NCBI GenBank assembly: GCA_009912175.1
Contig: WNDQ01000034.1
Coordinates: 1 to 43,405 of the forward strand
Source of the DNA: Paracidovorax wautersii
GTDB taxonomy: Bacteria > Pseudomonadota > Gammaproteobacteria > Burkholderiales > Burkholderiaceae_C
DNA length: 43,405 nt
Reading direction: 5' to 3'
A program made the position numbers and the translations under genes. Below, one piece after another: positions 16,012 to 24,911 of this stretch (position 1 is its first letter; each line of letters begins with the position of its first letter). Below the pieces are notes generated by a model. The model had not been told where the DNA came from, did not search any database, and was given only the letters and a program-made list of their open reading frames with translations.

Positions 16012-16950
16012 TCAGGCGGCCTTTTTCTGCTGCTGTTCGGCGGCGCGCGCCAGTTCGGCCAGCACTTCGTCGGCGTGGGCGCGCGGCGCCATGGGGAAGC
16101 CCAGGCGCGCGCGGCTGTCGAGGTAGCTGCGCGCCACGCTGCGCGCGAGGTTGCGGATGCGGCCGATGTAGGCGGCGCGCTCGGTCACGCTGATGGCGCC
16201 GCGCGCGTCGAGCAGGTTGAAGGTGTGAGCGGCCTTGAGCACCTGCTCATAGGCCGGCAGCGCCAGTTGTTCCCCGATCAGGTGCAGCGCCTGCTTTTCG
16301 TGCGCGCCAAAGGCGACGAACAGGAAGTCGGCGTCCGAGTGTTCAAAGTTGTAAGCCGACTGCTCGACCTCGTTCTGGTGGTACACGTCACCGTAGCTCA
16401 GACCGTCGGTCCACTTCAGGTCGTACATGTTCTCCACGCCCTGCAGGTACATGGCCAGGCGCTCCAGGCCGTAGGTGATCTCGCCCGTGGCGGGCTTGCA
16501 GTCGATGCCGCCGACCTGCTGGAAGTAGGTGAACTGCGTCACCTCCATGCCGTTGAGCCAGACTTCCCAGCCCAGGCCCCAGGCGCCCAGCGTGGGGTTT
16601 TCCCAGTCGTCTTCGACGAAGCGGATGTCGTTTTTCTTCAGGTCAAAACCCAGCGCCTCCAGGCTGCCCAGGTAGAGCTCCAGGATGTTGGCCGGCGCGG
16701 GCTTGAGCACCACCTGGTATTGGTAGTAATGCTGGCCGCGGTTGGGGTTGTCGCCGTAGCGGCCGTCCTTGGGGCGGCGGCTGGGCTGCACGTAGGCGGC
16801 CTTCCACGGCTCGGGGCCCAGGGCGCGCAGGAAGGTGGCCGTGTGCGAGGTGCCGGCGCCCACTTCCATGTCGTAGGGCTGCAGGAGCGCGCAGCCCTGG
16901 TCGGCCCAGTAGGACTGCAATTTCAGGATGATTTGCTGGAAGGTCAACAT
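16012..16950 (-). CDS. glyQ: Glycine--tRNA ligase alpha subunit
   Basis: GlyQ is the catalytic small subunit of the tetrameric glycyl-tRNA synthetase and makes glycyl-adenylate. The 312-residue protein shows the class II core: [20 protein letters not shown] at the N-terminus, [20 protein letters not shown] (motif 2 region), [20 protein letters not shown] and [18 protein letters not shown]. The C-terminal tail is lysine-rich (EQQQKKAA). It is the first gene of the leftward glyQ-glyS-gmhB-plsC-ygjP cluster; the 137 bases before it must hold the promoter, but I could not single one out. Confidence 0.97.
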   Translation of the reverse strand: MLTFQQIILKLQSYWADQGCALLQPYDMEVGAGTSHTATFLRALGPEPWKAAYVQPSRRPKDGRYGDNPNRGQHYYQYQVVLKPAPANILELYLGSLEALGFDLKKNDIRFVEDDWENPTLGAWGLGWEVWLNGMEVTQFTYFQQVGGIDCKPATGEITYGLERLAMYLQGVENMYDLKWTDGLSYGDVYHQNEVEQSAYNFEHSDADFLFVAFGAHEKQALHLIGEQLALPAYEQVLKAAHTFNLLDARGAISVTERAAYIGRIRNLARSVARSYLDSRARLGFPMAPRAHADEVLAELARAAEQQQKKAA

Positions 16951-17087
16951 GTGCTTGGGGCAGCGCGGCGGGGTGCCGCGCCCAGAATCGAGGAGGGGCG
17001 CCCGGATCCGCTCGCAGGCGCCAAACCGGTGATTTTAAGCCCCGGCACGCTCAGTCACGCGCCCCCTCCCCGCCCCATCAAGACCAA

Positions 17088-18428
17088 TCAGCGCGCGGTG
17101 GCCGCCAGCGCCTCGTCCAGCGCGCCCACCAGCCAGTCGATGTCGCGCGCCTGGAAGGCCAGCGGCGGGCGCAGCTTGAGCACGTTGCCATGCGGGCCGG
17201 CGACCGAGGTCAGCACGCGGCGTTCGCGCAGTTGTTCGACGACGTCGAGCGCACGCGCCTTGTCAGGCGTCTTGCTGTCGCGGTCGGCCACCAGCTCGAA
17301 GCCGATGAACAAGCCCGCGCCGCGCACGTCGCCCACGCAGTCGTGACGTTCGGCCAGCCGGGCCAGTTCGGTCAGCAACTGGGCGCCCACGCGCTGGCTG
17401 TGCGCCTGCAGTTCTTCCTCGCGGATGACCTTCAGCACCGCCTGCGCCGCCGCCATCGACACTGGGTTGCCGCCAAAGGTGTTGAAGTAGGGAATCTCGT
17501 CGCTGAAGGCGGCCAGCACTTCGGGCCGCGCCAGCAGGCCCGAGACCGGGATGCCGTTGCCCATGGGCTTGCCGGTGGTCACCACGTCAGGCACCACGCC
17601 GTGGCGTGCAAAACCCCAGAACGCGTCGCCTGTGCGCGCAAAACCGGGCTGCACCTCGTCGGCGATGAAGATGCCGCCGTTGCGGTGCACCACGTCGACC
17701 GCCGCCTTCAGGTAGCCGGCCGGGCCAGGCAGCACGCCGTCCGACGAGAAGATCGAGTCGGCCAGGAAACCGGCGAACCGGATGCCGTGCGCGGCCATGT
17801 CGTCGATCTGTTTCTGGATCTCGGCGGCGAACCAGGCGCCCAGGTCGGGCGCGTCCACGCGGTAGCGGTCGGGCGCGTCCACCAGGCGTGTGGTGGCCGC
17901 CAGCGGCTGGCCGCTGCCCAGCGCGGGCGAGGCGCCCGAGGTCAGCTCGCTGGTGCCGTGGTAGGCCTCGCGGCTGACGATGATGCCGGTGCCGCCGCTG
18001 TAGGCGCGCGCCACGCGGATGGCCAGGTCGTTGGCCTCCGAGCCGGTGCACATGTACATGGCTTTGCTGATCTCGGTGGGCAGCGTGGTCAGCAGGTCTT
18101 CGGTGTAGTTGAGGATGCCCTCGTGCAGGTAGCGCGTGTGGGTGTTGAGCTGCTGCATCTGCGCATGCACGGCGGCAATCACGGCCGGGTGGCAGTGGCC
18201 GATGCTGGCGACGTTGTTGTAGACGTCCAGGTACTGCGTGCCATCCGCGTCCCACAGGTACTGGCCCTGGCCACGCACCAGGTGCACGGGCTTGCGATAG
18301 AAGAGCCGGTACGAATCGCCCAGCAGCCGGCCTCGTTTTTGCGTGAGCTGGCGGGCGTCGGCGTCGAGCCCGTCGGCGTGCTCGGCGCGAAAGCTGTTGG
18401 TGTCCATGATGGTGGAGCGGGTGGCCAT
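17088..18428 (-). CDS. Class III aminotransferase-fold PLP enzyme (phospholyase/ammonia-lyase-like)
   Basis: The 446-residue protein is a fold-type I PLP enzyme of aminotransferase class III. The Schiff-base lysine is Lys287 in VTTGKPMGNGIPVSG, with Asp257 (IADEVQPGF) contacting the pyridine nitrogen and the phosphate cup MCTGSEANDLAIRVARAY. The stretches GQYLWDADGTQYLDVYNNVA and GHCHPAVIAAVHAQMQQLNT resemble the ethanolamine-phosphate phospholyase / alanine-glyoxylate aminotransferase 2 branch. That branch also includes PbfA, the 1-hydroxy-2-aminoethylphosphonate ammonia-lyase. Divergent placement from an aminoethylphosphonate-type transporter supports a phosphonate or phosphoamine substrate, but a plain transaminase is possible. 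Start 18428 has an AGGAA site at good distance. Confidence 0.75.
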   Translation of the reverse strand: MATRSTIMDTNSFRAEHADGLDADARQLTQKRGRLLGDSYRLFYRKPVHLVRGQGQYLWDADGTQYLDVYNNVASIGHCHPAVIAAVHAQMQQLNTHTRYLHEGILNYTEDLLTTLPTEISKAMYMCTGSEANDLAIRVARAYSGGTGIIVSREAYHGTSELTSGASPALGSGQPLAATTRLVDAPDRYRVDAPDLGAWFAAEIQKQIDDMAAHGIRFAGFLADSIFSSDGVLPGPAGYLKAAVDVVHRNGGIFIADEVQPGFARTGDAFWGFARHGVVPDVVTTGKPMGNGIPVSGLLARPEVLAAFSDEIPYFNTFGGNPVSMAAAQAVLKVIREEELQAHSQRVGAQLLTELARLAERHDCVGDVRGAGLFIGFELVADRDSKTPDKARALDVVEQLRERRVLTSVAGPHGNVLKLRPPLAFQARDIDWLVGALDEALAATAR

Positions 18429-18570
18429 GGTGGTTCCTGAAGGGCAAGAAAAGGTGGGTGGGCCACGCAGGGACAGCGGCGGACCCGGTCAAAACCGCCG
18501 CCGCAACCTCGTCAAACAAGGTCATTCGACTGTCACACAGCGTTGGCATATTAAGTGCTTGTGGATTCTA

Positions 18571-18610
18571 GTGCATTTGCTCAAATAAACGCAAACACAC
18601 TTTTATGCAC
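18571..18610. promoter_or_regulatory. AT-rich divergent control region with nested inverted repeats
   Basis: The 256-base gap between the PLP enzyme (leftward) and the ABC receptor (rightward) contains an AT-rich island. Outer arms GTGCAT (18571-18576) and ATGCAC (18605-18610) enclose inner arms TTTGC (18576-18580) and GCAAA (18591-18595). The locus encodes a DeoR-family repressor, whose relatives bind TTTCG/TTTGC-like direct or inverted elements, so this is a candidate operator. A small hairpin CCTGGG-TCAC-CCCAGG (18614-18629) follows in the rightward leader. Confidence 0.4.
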
Positions 18611-18684
18611 AAACCTGGGTCACCCCAGGAACCGAATTGGTGCCCGCCGGGCGCCCCGTTGCCTGCACTTGAATGGGGTTCGTT

Positions 18685-19708
18685 ATGACCCGCCGTTTTC
18701 ACTTCCGCCACCCCGCCGGCCTGCGCTGGATCGTGGCCGCGCTGGCCGCTGGTGCCGCCGTCGCCCACGCCGGCACGATCACGGTCTACACGGCCCTTGA
18801 AGAGGACGAGATCAAGGACTACGTGGCCGCCGCCAAGAAGGACCTGCCCGACCTGGACGTCAAGGTGCTGCGCCTGTCGACTGGCGACCTGGGCCCGCGC
18901 ATCCTGGCCGAGGCCAGCAACCCGCGCCACGACGTGGTCTGGGGCTGGGCCGTGACCAACATGCTCGACCCGCGCGTGAGCGCGCTGCTCGAGCCCTACG
19001 CCGCCAAGGGCAGCGACAAACTCGACGCCCGCTACCGCGCCGCCGACGGCAAGTGGTTTGCCGCCACCGGCTACATGGCCGCGTTCTGCGTCAACACGGA
19101 AGTGCTCAAGGCCAAGAACCTGCCGGTGCCCACCAGTTGGAAGGAACTGGCCGATCCCAAGTACAAGGGCGAGGTCGTCATGCCCAACCCGGTCTCGTCG
19201 GGCACGGGCTATCTGCAGATCGCCGCGCTGCTGCAAAAGAACGGCGACGCCCAGGGCTGGCAGTACCTCAAGACGCTGGACGGCAACGTGGCGCAGTACA
19301 TCAAGTCGGGCTCGCGCCCGTGCAAGGCCGCGCGCGGGCGAGTTCGGCATCGGCACCTCGCTGGCCTTTGCGGCCATGAAGTCGATCGAAGAGGGCTACC
19401 CGATCCAGATGGTCATCCCCAGCGACGGCGCCGGCTACGAGCTGGAAGCCTCGGGCCTGATGGCCGCCTCCAAGAACAAGGCCGACGCCAAACGGTTCCT
19501 GGACTGGACGCTGTCGCCCAACGCGGCGGCCATCTACACCCAGTACAAGGAAATCGTGACGATTCCCGGCGCACCGCAGTCCAAGGCTGCCAAGGCCGCG
19601 GGCCTGCCGGCCGACCTGTCCAAGGTGCTCTACCCCATGGACTTCGCCAAGTCGGCGCAGGAGCGCGAGGCCACGCTCGCCACCTGGCAGAAAACCATCG
19701 GCCGCTGA
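18685..19708 (+). pseudogene. ABC receptor of the 2-aminoethylphosphonate type (PhnS2-like), frameshifted
   Basis: The product is an iron/phosphonate-class periplasmic binding protein. After a Sec signal (WIVAALAAGAAVAHA) it reads ITVYTALEEDEIKDYVAAAK, KVLRLSTGDLGPRILAEASN and HDVVWGWAVTNMLDPR, close to the PhnS2 family defined beside aminoethylphosphonate genes. The frame is lost at 19336-19338, where GGG appears to contain one G too many: dropping it gives CKAARGEFGIGTSLAF and an unbroken frame to 19708. The second part contains DGAGYELEASGLMAASKNK as expected. Start ATG 18685 is favoured over 18673 because GGGG lies at ribosome-binding distance. It is first of a rightward set with lipoprotein, phospholipase C, ATPase and permease. 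One extra base in a G-run may be a sequencing error. Confidence 0.8.
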
Positions 19709-19818
19709 ACCTGGCCGCACCACCAGTGCCGCTCAACGCAGCGGCGCCGGCTTGCGTGGGCGCGGCCGGCACATGGCGTGCCCCTCGCCCTTTCCGTACC
19801 TCCCGAGAAAGCCCTGTC

Positions 19819-19986
19819 ATGGCTCCACGATTTCTCCATGGCCTGTGCCGCGCGCTGATGGCGGCGCTGGCCGGCGCCGCGCTGGCCAGCGTCCTGTCGG
19901 CCTGCGGCGGCGACCAGGACAACACGTCGTCGTCCTCGTCGCCCACGCCGACCGAGACTGCCGCGCAAATGCGCTGCGCGCCGTAA
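19819..19986 (+). CDS. Small lipoprotein of unknown function
   Basis: This 55-codon frame has a clean lipoprotein signal: MAPRFLHGLCRALMAALAGA, then ALASVLSACGG with lipobox LSAC. The mature part is only about 25 residues, rich in Ser, Thr and Pro (SSSSSPTPTETAA), ending MRCAP. No family is recognised. It lies 110 bases after the receptor gene and 37 bases before the phospholipase C gene on the same strand. High density of serine and alanine codons and the lack of a strong ribosome-binding site leave some doubt that it is translated, but the signal is too regular to be chance. Confidence 0.6.
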   Translation: MAPRFLHGLCRALMAALAGAALASVLSACGGDQDNTSSSSSPTPTETAAQMRCAP

Positions 19987-20023
19987 CACCGATCGTTCCT
20001 TCATTCCTACAACACCAAAAACC

Positions 20024-22237
20024 ATGATCGACACTTCCAAACGCAAACTGCTACGCGCAGGCCTGGGGACCGTTGCGGCCGCCAGTGCACTCAATCTGTT
20101 TCCGCCCAGCATTCGCCGGGCCCTGGCCATTCCCGCCAACAACCAGACCGGCACCATCCGCGACGTCGAGCACGTGGTCATCCTCATGCAGGAAAACCGC
20201 TCCTTCGACAACTACTTCGGCACCCTGGCCGGCGTGCGCGGCTTTGGCGACCGCTTCACCATTCCCGTGCCCAACGGCCTGAACGTGCTGCAGCAGCTCG
20301 ACGCCACCGGCAAGGCCATCCTGCCCTACCACCTCGACCAATCGCAAGGCAACGCACAGCGCGTGAGCGGCACGCCCCACAGCTGGACCGACGCCCGCGA
20401 CGCCTGGGACCAGGGCCGCATGTACCAGTGGCCGCGCTACAAGAAGCAGCAGTCCATGGGCTACTTCACCGAGCAGGAAGCGCCCTTCCAGTTCGCCCTG
20501 GCCAATGCCTTCACCGTGTGCGACGCCTACTTCTGCTCGCTGCACGGCGGCACCAACACCAACCGGCTGTTCCACTGGACAGGCACCAACGGCGCCACCG
20601 TGGGCGACGGCAGCGTGGTCGTCAACAACGTGTGGGACGAGCTCGACAGCACCACCGACATCACGCAGGGCGGCTTTTCCTGGACCACCTACCCCGAGCG
20701 CCTGGAGCAGGCCGGCGTGAGCTGGATGGTCTACCAGAACATGCCCGACGACTTCACCGACAACCCCCTGTTCGGCTTCAAGCAGTACCGCCAGGCCAAC
20801 GTCGCCTCGGGCAAGCCGGTCTACCACGACCGTGACAGCAACCCGGCCTACGACGCGGCCAGTGACAACACCGGCAACCCGCTGTACAAGGGCATCGCCA
20901 ACACCATGCCCGACGGCGGTTTCCTGAGCAGCTTCAAGTCCGACATCCTGGGCGGCCGCCTGCCGCAGGTCTCGTGGATCATCGCGCCCGCGGCCTACTC
21001 CGAGCACCCTGGCCCGTCCAGTCCGGTGCAGGGCGGCTGGTACGTGCAGGAAGTGCTGGACGCGCTGACCGCCGACCCCGAGGTCTGGAGCAAGACCGTG
21101 CTGATCGTCAACTTCGACGAGAACGACGGCTTCTTCGACCACTACCCGCCCTCGTGCCCGCCGTCGCTGGTGGCGGGCAACCCGGCTGAAGCCCAGGGCA
21201 AGTCCACGCTGTCGGCCAGCGACATGGCCACCGAGTATTACACCCACCCGCCCATCGCCGGCACCGGCATGCCGCCGTCGGACGCCGACTGCTACGGCCC
21301 CGGCCCGCGTGTGCCCATGTACGTGATCTCGCCCTGGAGCCGCGGCGGCTGGGTCGACTCGCAGCACTTCGACCACACCTCCATCCTGCGCTTCCTCGAA
21401 GCCCGCTTCGGCGTGGCCGAGTCCAACATCAGCCCTTACCGGCGCGCCGTGTTCGGCGACCTCACCTCGGCCTTCGACTTCGCCACGCCCAACGACGACG
21501 CGCTGCCCGTGCTGGCCGGCCGCAAGACCCGCGAAGCCGCCGACGCCCTGCGCAACGCCCAGGAAGCGCTGGCCCAGGTGCAACTGCCCTCGCCCCAGTC
21601 GCTGCCGCAGCAGGCCAGCGGCACCCGCCCCTCCCGCGCCCTGCCCTACGAGCTGCACGTGAGCGCGCGCGCCGACGCCACCACCAGCCAGGTCCGGCTG
21701 ATCTTTTCCAACACCGGCCAGCAGGCCGCCGTCTTCCATGTGTATGACCGGCTGCACCTGGAGCGCGCGCCCCGGCGCTACGTGGTCGAAGCCGGCCGCC
21801 AGCTCGACGACACCTGGGATGCCGGCCTGCTGGACGCTGGCCGCTACGACCTGTGGGTGCTCGGCCCCAACGGTTTTCACCGCGGCTTCGTGGACGACCT
21901 GACCGGCCAGCGCAGCCGCGCCGTGCCCGCGCCCGAGGTCCGGGTCTGCTACGACATCGCCAACGGCAACGTCTATCTCACGCTCATGAACACCGGCACC
22001 GCCAAGGCCACCTTCAACGTGCGGGCCAAGGCCTACCGCGCCGACGGGCCGTGGAGCGCCACGGTCGAAGCCGGCCAGAGCGTGGACCTGCACTGGGATC
22101 TTTCCGGCAGCGCGCGCTGGTACGACTTCACCGTCGCCTGCGCCGAACTGCCACGCTACAGCCGGCGCTTTGCCGGCCGCGTCGAAACCGGCAGCCACGG
22201 CCTGAGCGATCCGGCCATGGCGCTGGGCGACCTCTAG
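20024..22237 (+). CDS. Phospholipase C, phosphocholine-specific, Tat-exported
   Basis: This secreted phosphodiesterase cleaves phospholipid headgroups, releasing a phosphoamine and diacylglycerol. The 737-residue protein fits the PlcN/PlcH type. The N-terminus SKRKLLRAGLGTVAAASALN is Tat-like with Lys-Arg in place of Arg-Arg. The catalytic domain begins HVVILMQENRSFDNYFGTLA (metal-binding Glu57, Asn58) and continues to NFDENDGFFDHYPP (about 363-376) and SRGGWVDSQHFDHTSILRFL. Two C-terminal beta domains follow (about 540-630 and 635-725), each with an NTG repeat (LIFSNTGQQAAVFHVYD; LTLMNTGTAKATFNVRAK), as in the DUF756 pair of these enzymes. It lies inside the aminoethylphosphonate-type transporter set, suggesting that released headgroups are imported. 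Confidence 0.93.
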   Translation: MIDTSKRKLLRAGLGTVAAASALNLFPPSIRRALAIPANNQTGTIRDVEHVVILMQENRSFDNYFGTLAGVRGFGDRFTIPVPNGLNVLQQLDATGKAILPYHLDQSQGNAQRVSGTPHSWTDARDAWDQGRMYQWPRYKKQQSMGYFTEQEAPFQFALANAFTVCDAYFCSLHGGTNTNRLFHWTGTNGATVGDGSVVVNNVWDELDSTTDITQGGFSWTTYPERLEQAGVSWMVYQNMPDDFTDNPLFGFKQYRQANVASGKPVYHDRDSNPAYDAASDNTGNPLYKGIANTMPDGGFLSSFKSDILGGRLPQVSWIIAPAAYSEHPGPSSPVQGGWYVQEVLDALTADPEVWSKTVLIVNFDENDGFFDHYPPSCPPSLVAGNPAEAQGKSTLSASDMATEYYTHPPIAGTGMPPSDADCYGPGPRVPMYVISPWSRGGWVDSQHFDHTSILRFLEARFGVAESNISPYRRAVFGDLTSAFDFATPNDDALPVLAGRKTREAADALRNAQEALAQVQLPSPQSLPQQASGTRPSRALPYELHVSARADATTSQVRLIFSNTGQQAAVFHVYDRLHLERAPRRYVVEAGRQLDDTWDAGLLDAGRYDLWVLGPNGFHRGFVDDLTGQRSRAVPAPEVRVCYDIANGNVYLTLMNTGTAKATFNVRAKAYRADGPWSATVEAGQSVDLHWDLSGSARWYDFTVACAELPRYSRRFAGRVETGSHGLSDPAMALGDL

Positions 22238-22271
22238 CCACGCTATCGCTTTCGTCATCACTCAAACTACC

Positions 22272-23288
22272 ATGTCACTTGCGATCCAGAACATCAACAA
22301 GACCTTCAACGGCCAGCTCGCGCTGGACCGCATCGACCTGTCGATCGGCCCGTCCGAATTCGTCTGCCTGCTCGGGCCCAGCGGCTGCGGCAAGACCACG
22401 CTGCTGCGCATCGTCGCCGGCCTGCTGGAGGCCGACAGCGGCCGCATCACGCTGGGCGGGCGCGACCTGGCCGCGCTGCCCGCGCGCGACCGGGGCTTTG
22501 GCATCGTGTTCCAGTCGTACTCGCTGTTCCCGCACATGACCGTCGCCGAGAACATCGGCTACGGCCTGAAGATCCGCAAGACCCCGGCCGCCGACATCCA
22601 GCGCCGTGTGCAGGCGCTGCTGGAAACGGTTCGCCTGCCCGGCTTTGGCGAGCGCTACCCGGGCCAGCTTTCGGGCGGCCAGCAGCAGCGCGTGGCGATC
22701 GCGCGGGCGCTGGCGGTCAACCCCGCGCTGCTGCTGCTCGACGAGCCGCTGTCGGCGCTGGACGCGCGTGTGCGCGCCGGCCTGCGCCAGGAACTGCGCG
22801 AAGTGCAGCAGCGCCTGGGCATCCCGACCATCATGGTCACGCACGACCAGGAAGAAGCCATGAGCATGGCCGACACCATCGTCTGCATGAACGCCGGCCG
22901 CATCGAGCAGGTCGGCACCCCGCGCGAGCTGTACCTGCGCCCGCGCACCCGTTTTGTGGCCGACTTCATGGGCCACAGCAACCTGCTGCCCCCCGAGGCC
23001 GTCAGCGCGCTCGCGCAGGGCCCCGCGCTGGCGCCGCCGGCCGACGGCATGGCGCTGTGCGTGCGCCCCGAGCGCCTGCGGCTGGACCGCGCGCCCGACG
23101 GCGCGGGCCGCGTCAGCGCCATCAACTTCCTGGGCAGCATCCAGCGCATCCAGGTCGAGTGGCAGGGCCGCAGCCTGCTGGCCGAGCTCGGCAGCGGCAC
23201 CGCGCTGGCCACGGGCGACACGGTCGACGTGAGCCTGGCCGACGCCGCCGACTGCGCCTGGATTCCCGCTGCTGCGGCGCGGAGGTAA
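22272..23288 (+). CDS. ABC transporter ATP-binding protein, aminoethylphosphonate type (PhnT2-like)
   Basis: This 338-residue cytoplasmic subunit powers import. All ATPase motifs are intact: Walker A GPSGCGKTT (35-43), Q-loop FQSYSLFPHMT, signature LSGGQQQRVAIARAL, Walker B LLLLDEPLSALD and switch histidine MVTHDQEEAMSMADTI. The C-terminal 100 residues (from about 240) form the TOBE-like regulatory domain, LCVRPERLRLDRAPD and INFLGSIQRIQVEWQG, typical of the PotA/FbpC/PhnT group. It begins 34 bases after the phospholipase C gene and ends 4 bases before the permease, so the three are probably one transcript. Confidence 0.9.
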   Translation: MSLAIQNINKTFNGQLALDRIDLSIGPSEFVCLLGPSGCGKTTLLRIVAGLLEADSGRITLGGRDLAALPARDRGFGIVFQSYSLFPHMTVAENIGYGLKIRKTPAADIQRRVQALLETVRLPGFGERYPGQLSGGQQQRVAIARALAVNPALLLLDEPLSALDARVRAGLRQELREVQQRLGIPTIMVTHDQEEAMSMADTIVCMNAGRIEQVGTPRELYLRPRTRFVADFMGHSNLLPPEAVSALAQGPALAPPADGMALCVRPERLRLDRAPDGAGRVSAINFLGSIQRIQVEWQGRSLLAELGSGTALATGDTVDVSLADAADCAWIPAAAARR

Positions 23289-23292
23289 GACC

Positions 23293-24873
23293 ATGGCTGC
23301 TTCGCACGTCCCCACCCCTTCTTTCGCAACCCGCGCGCCGCGCTGGAACGGCGCCACGCTCGACCGCTGGCTGCTGCGCGCCTGCCTGTGGCTGCCGCTG
23401 ATCGCACTGCTGCTGTTCTTTGCGCTGCCCATGCTCAGCGTGGCTTGGCGCAGCCTGACCAACGACAGCACCGGCGCCATCGGCCTGGGCAACTACCAGG
23501 CGCTGCTGCACACGCCCGGCATCTGGCGTGCCGTGGCCAACAGCCTGCTGCTGGGCGGCTCCACCACGGCCATCACCGTGCTGCTGGGCTTTGTGATTGC
23601 CTACGGCATCGAGCGCACGGCCATGCCGGGCAAACGGCTGATCGGCATGACGCTGTCGCTGCCGGTGCTCGCGCCTTCGCTGGTGCTCGGCCTGGGGCTG
23701 ATCTTTCTGCTCGGGCGCAATGGCGTGGTCGGCAAGATGCTGGACATGCGGCCCGACATCTACGGCTTCTGGGGCCTGCTGATCGCCGACGTGCTTTACG
23801 CGCTGCCGCAGGCCGTGCTCATCATCCGCGCGGCCTTGCGCTACGGCGACGCGCGCCAGTACGAGGCTGCCGAGATGCTGGGCGCGGGCGGCTGGCGCCA
23901 GTTCTTCGACATCACGCTGCCGGGCGTGCGCTACGGGCTGCTGAGCGCGGCCTTCGTGGTGTTCACCGTCACCATCACCGACTTCGGCAACGCGGTGGTG
24001 ATCGGCGGCAACTTCTCGGTGCTGGCCACCGAGATCTACAACCAGGTCAGCGGCCAGATGAAATTCGGCATGGGCGCGGTGGTGGGCATCGTGCTGCTGC
24101 TGCCGGCCGCGCTGTCGGTGTGGATCGAGCGTGTGGCCGCACGCCGCCAGGCCATGGCCGGCGGCGAAGGCGCGCTGCCGCCGGTGCCGCGCCACCTGCC
24201 CGCGCGCGACATCCCGGTGTTTCTGCTGTCGCTGACGGTGGCCGTCAGCATCGCGCTGGTGATCTTCACCGTGGTCATGGCCAGCTTCATCCGGCTGTGG
24301 CCTTACCGGCTGGACTTCACGCTGCGCCACTACAACATTGATCTGGCCGGCGGCTATGCCTCGCTGTGGACGTCGGTCTGGCTGTCGGCCATGCCGGTGG
24401 CCGTGCCCGGCCTGGTGCTGGGGCTGTCTTATGTGTTTGCCTTCAACACGGCCGACTGGCCCTGGGGCGCGCTCTACGGGTCGGCCCTGCTGATCGCGCT
24501 GTGCAACTACATGCACTACCACACGCAGGGCTACGCCACCATGATGACCGGCATGCGCAACGTGCCCGGCGCGCTCGAAGACGCGGTGACGGTGCTGGGC
24601 GGCGGCGTGGGCCGCACGCTGAGCGACGTCTACCTGCCGGCGGTGCGCACCACGCTGGTGGCCGTCGGCCTGTTCCTGTTCATGCGCTCGATGGTGACGC
24701 TGTCGGCCGTGATCTTCCTGGTCACGCCCGACGTGCCGCTGGCCGCCGTGACGGTGATGCGCCTGGACGAGGCCGGCTTCACCTCGCAGGCGGCGGCGTT
24801 CTCGACCTGCATCATGGCCATCGTTGCTACCATGGCGGCGCTGCTGCACGCGCTGGTCCGCCCGCGCCGCTGA
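23293..24873 (+). CDS. ABC transporter permease, two fused membrane domains (PhnU2-like)
   Basis: The 526-residue membrane protein contains two BPD-type permease domains in tandem, so one polypeptide forms the whole channel. The first starts at WLPLIALLLFFALPMLSVAW and carries the coupling (EAA) loop YEAAEMLGAGGWRQFFDITL. The second begins near IPVFLLSLTVAVSIALVIFT and has the degenerate loop ALEDAVTVLGGGVGRTLSDV. About 12 membrane helices are expected. This double form is typical of the putative 2-aminoethylphosphonate and iron(III) importers. It follows the ATPase by 4 bases and precedes the DeoR gene by 38. Confidence 0.9.
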   Translation: MAASHVPTPSFATRAPRWNGATLDRWLLRACLWLPLIALLLFFALPMLSVAWRSLTNDSTGAIGLGNYQALLHTPGIWRAVANSLLLGGSTTAITVLLGFVIAYGIERTAMPGKRLIGMTLSLPVLAPSLVLGLGLIFLLGRNGVVGKMLDMRPDIYGFWGLLIADVLYALPQAVLIIRAALRYGDARQYEAAEMLGAGGWRQFFDITLPGVRYGLLSAAFVVFTVTITDFGNAVVIGGNFSVLATEIYNQVSGQMKFGMGAVVGIVLLLPAALSVWIERVAARRQAMAGGEGALPPVPRHLPARDIPVFLLSLTVAVSIALVIFTVVMASFIRLWPYRLDFTLRHYNIDLAGGYASLWTSVWLSAMPVAVPGLVLGLSYVFAFNTADWPWGALYGSALLIALCNYMHYHTQGYATMMTGMRNVPGALEDAVTVLGGGVGRTLSDVYLPAVRTTLVAVGLFLFMRSMVTLSAVIFLVTPDVPLAAVTVMRLDEAGFTSQAAAFSTCIMAIVATMAALLHALVRPRR

Positions 24874-24911
24874 GCGCCCTTCGCCCACACGACCCCCACG
24901 CACCCCGACCC

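Noticed and set aside
13078-17346. A 1422-codon open frame on the plus strand
   Set aside because: It lies antisense to glyS, glyQ and gmhB, whose proteins are unmistakable. Its translation is low-complexity (Gly, Val, Gln, His-rich) with no domain, an effect of high GC at third codon positions.
17088-18428. Calling the PLP enzyme AEP:pyruvate aminotransferase (PhnW)
   Set aside because: PhnW is a class V aminotransferase; this protein has class III features (DEVQ, TTGKPMGNG).
20051-22261. A 736-codon minus-strand frame opposite the phospholipase C gene
   Set aside because: Shadow of a clear phospholipase C; the translation is compositionally biased (Val, Gly, Ala, His) and has no recognisable motif.
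22275-23492. Minus-strand frame of 405 codons opposite the ABC ATPase
   Set aside because: The plus-strand protein has every ABC motif; the opposite frame is Ala/Arg/Gln-rich noise.
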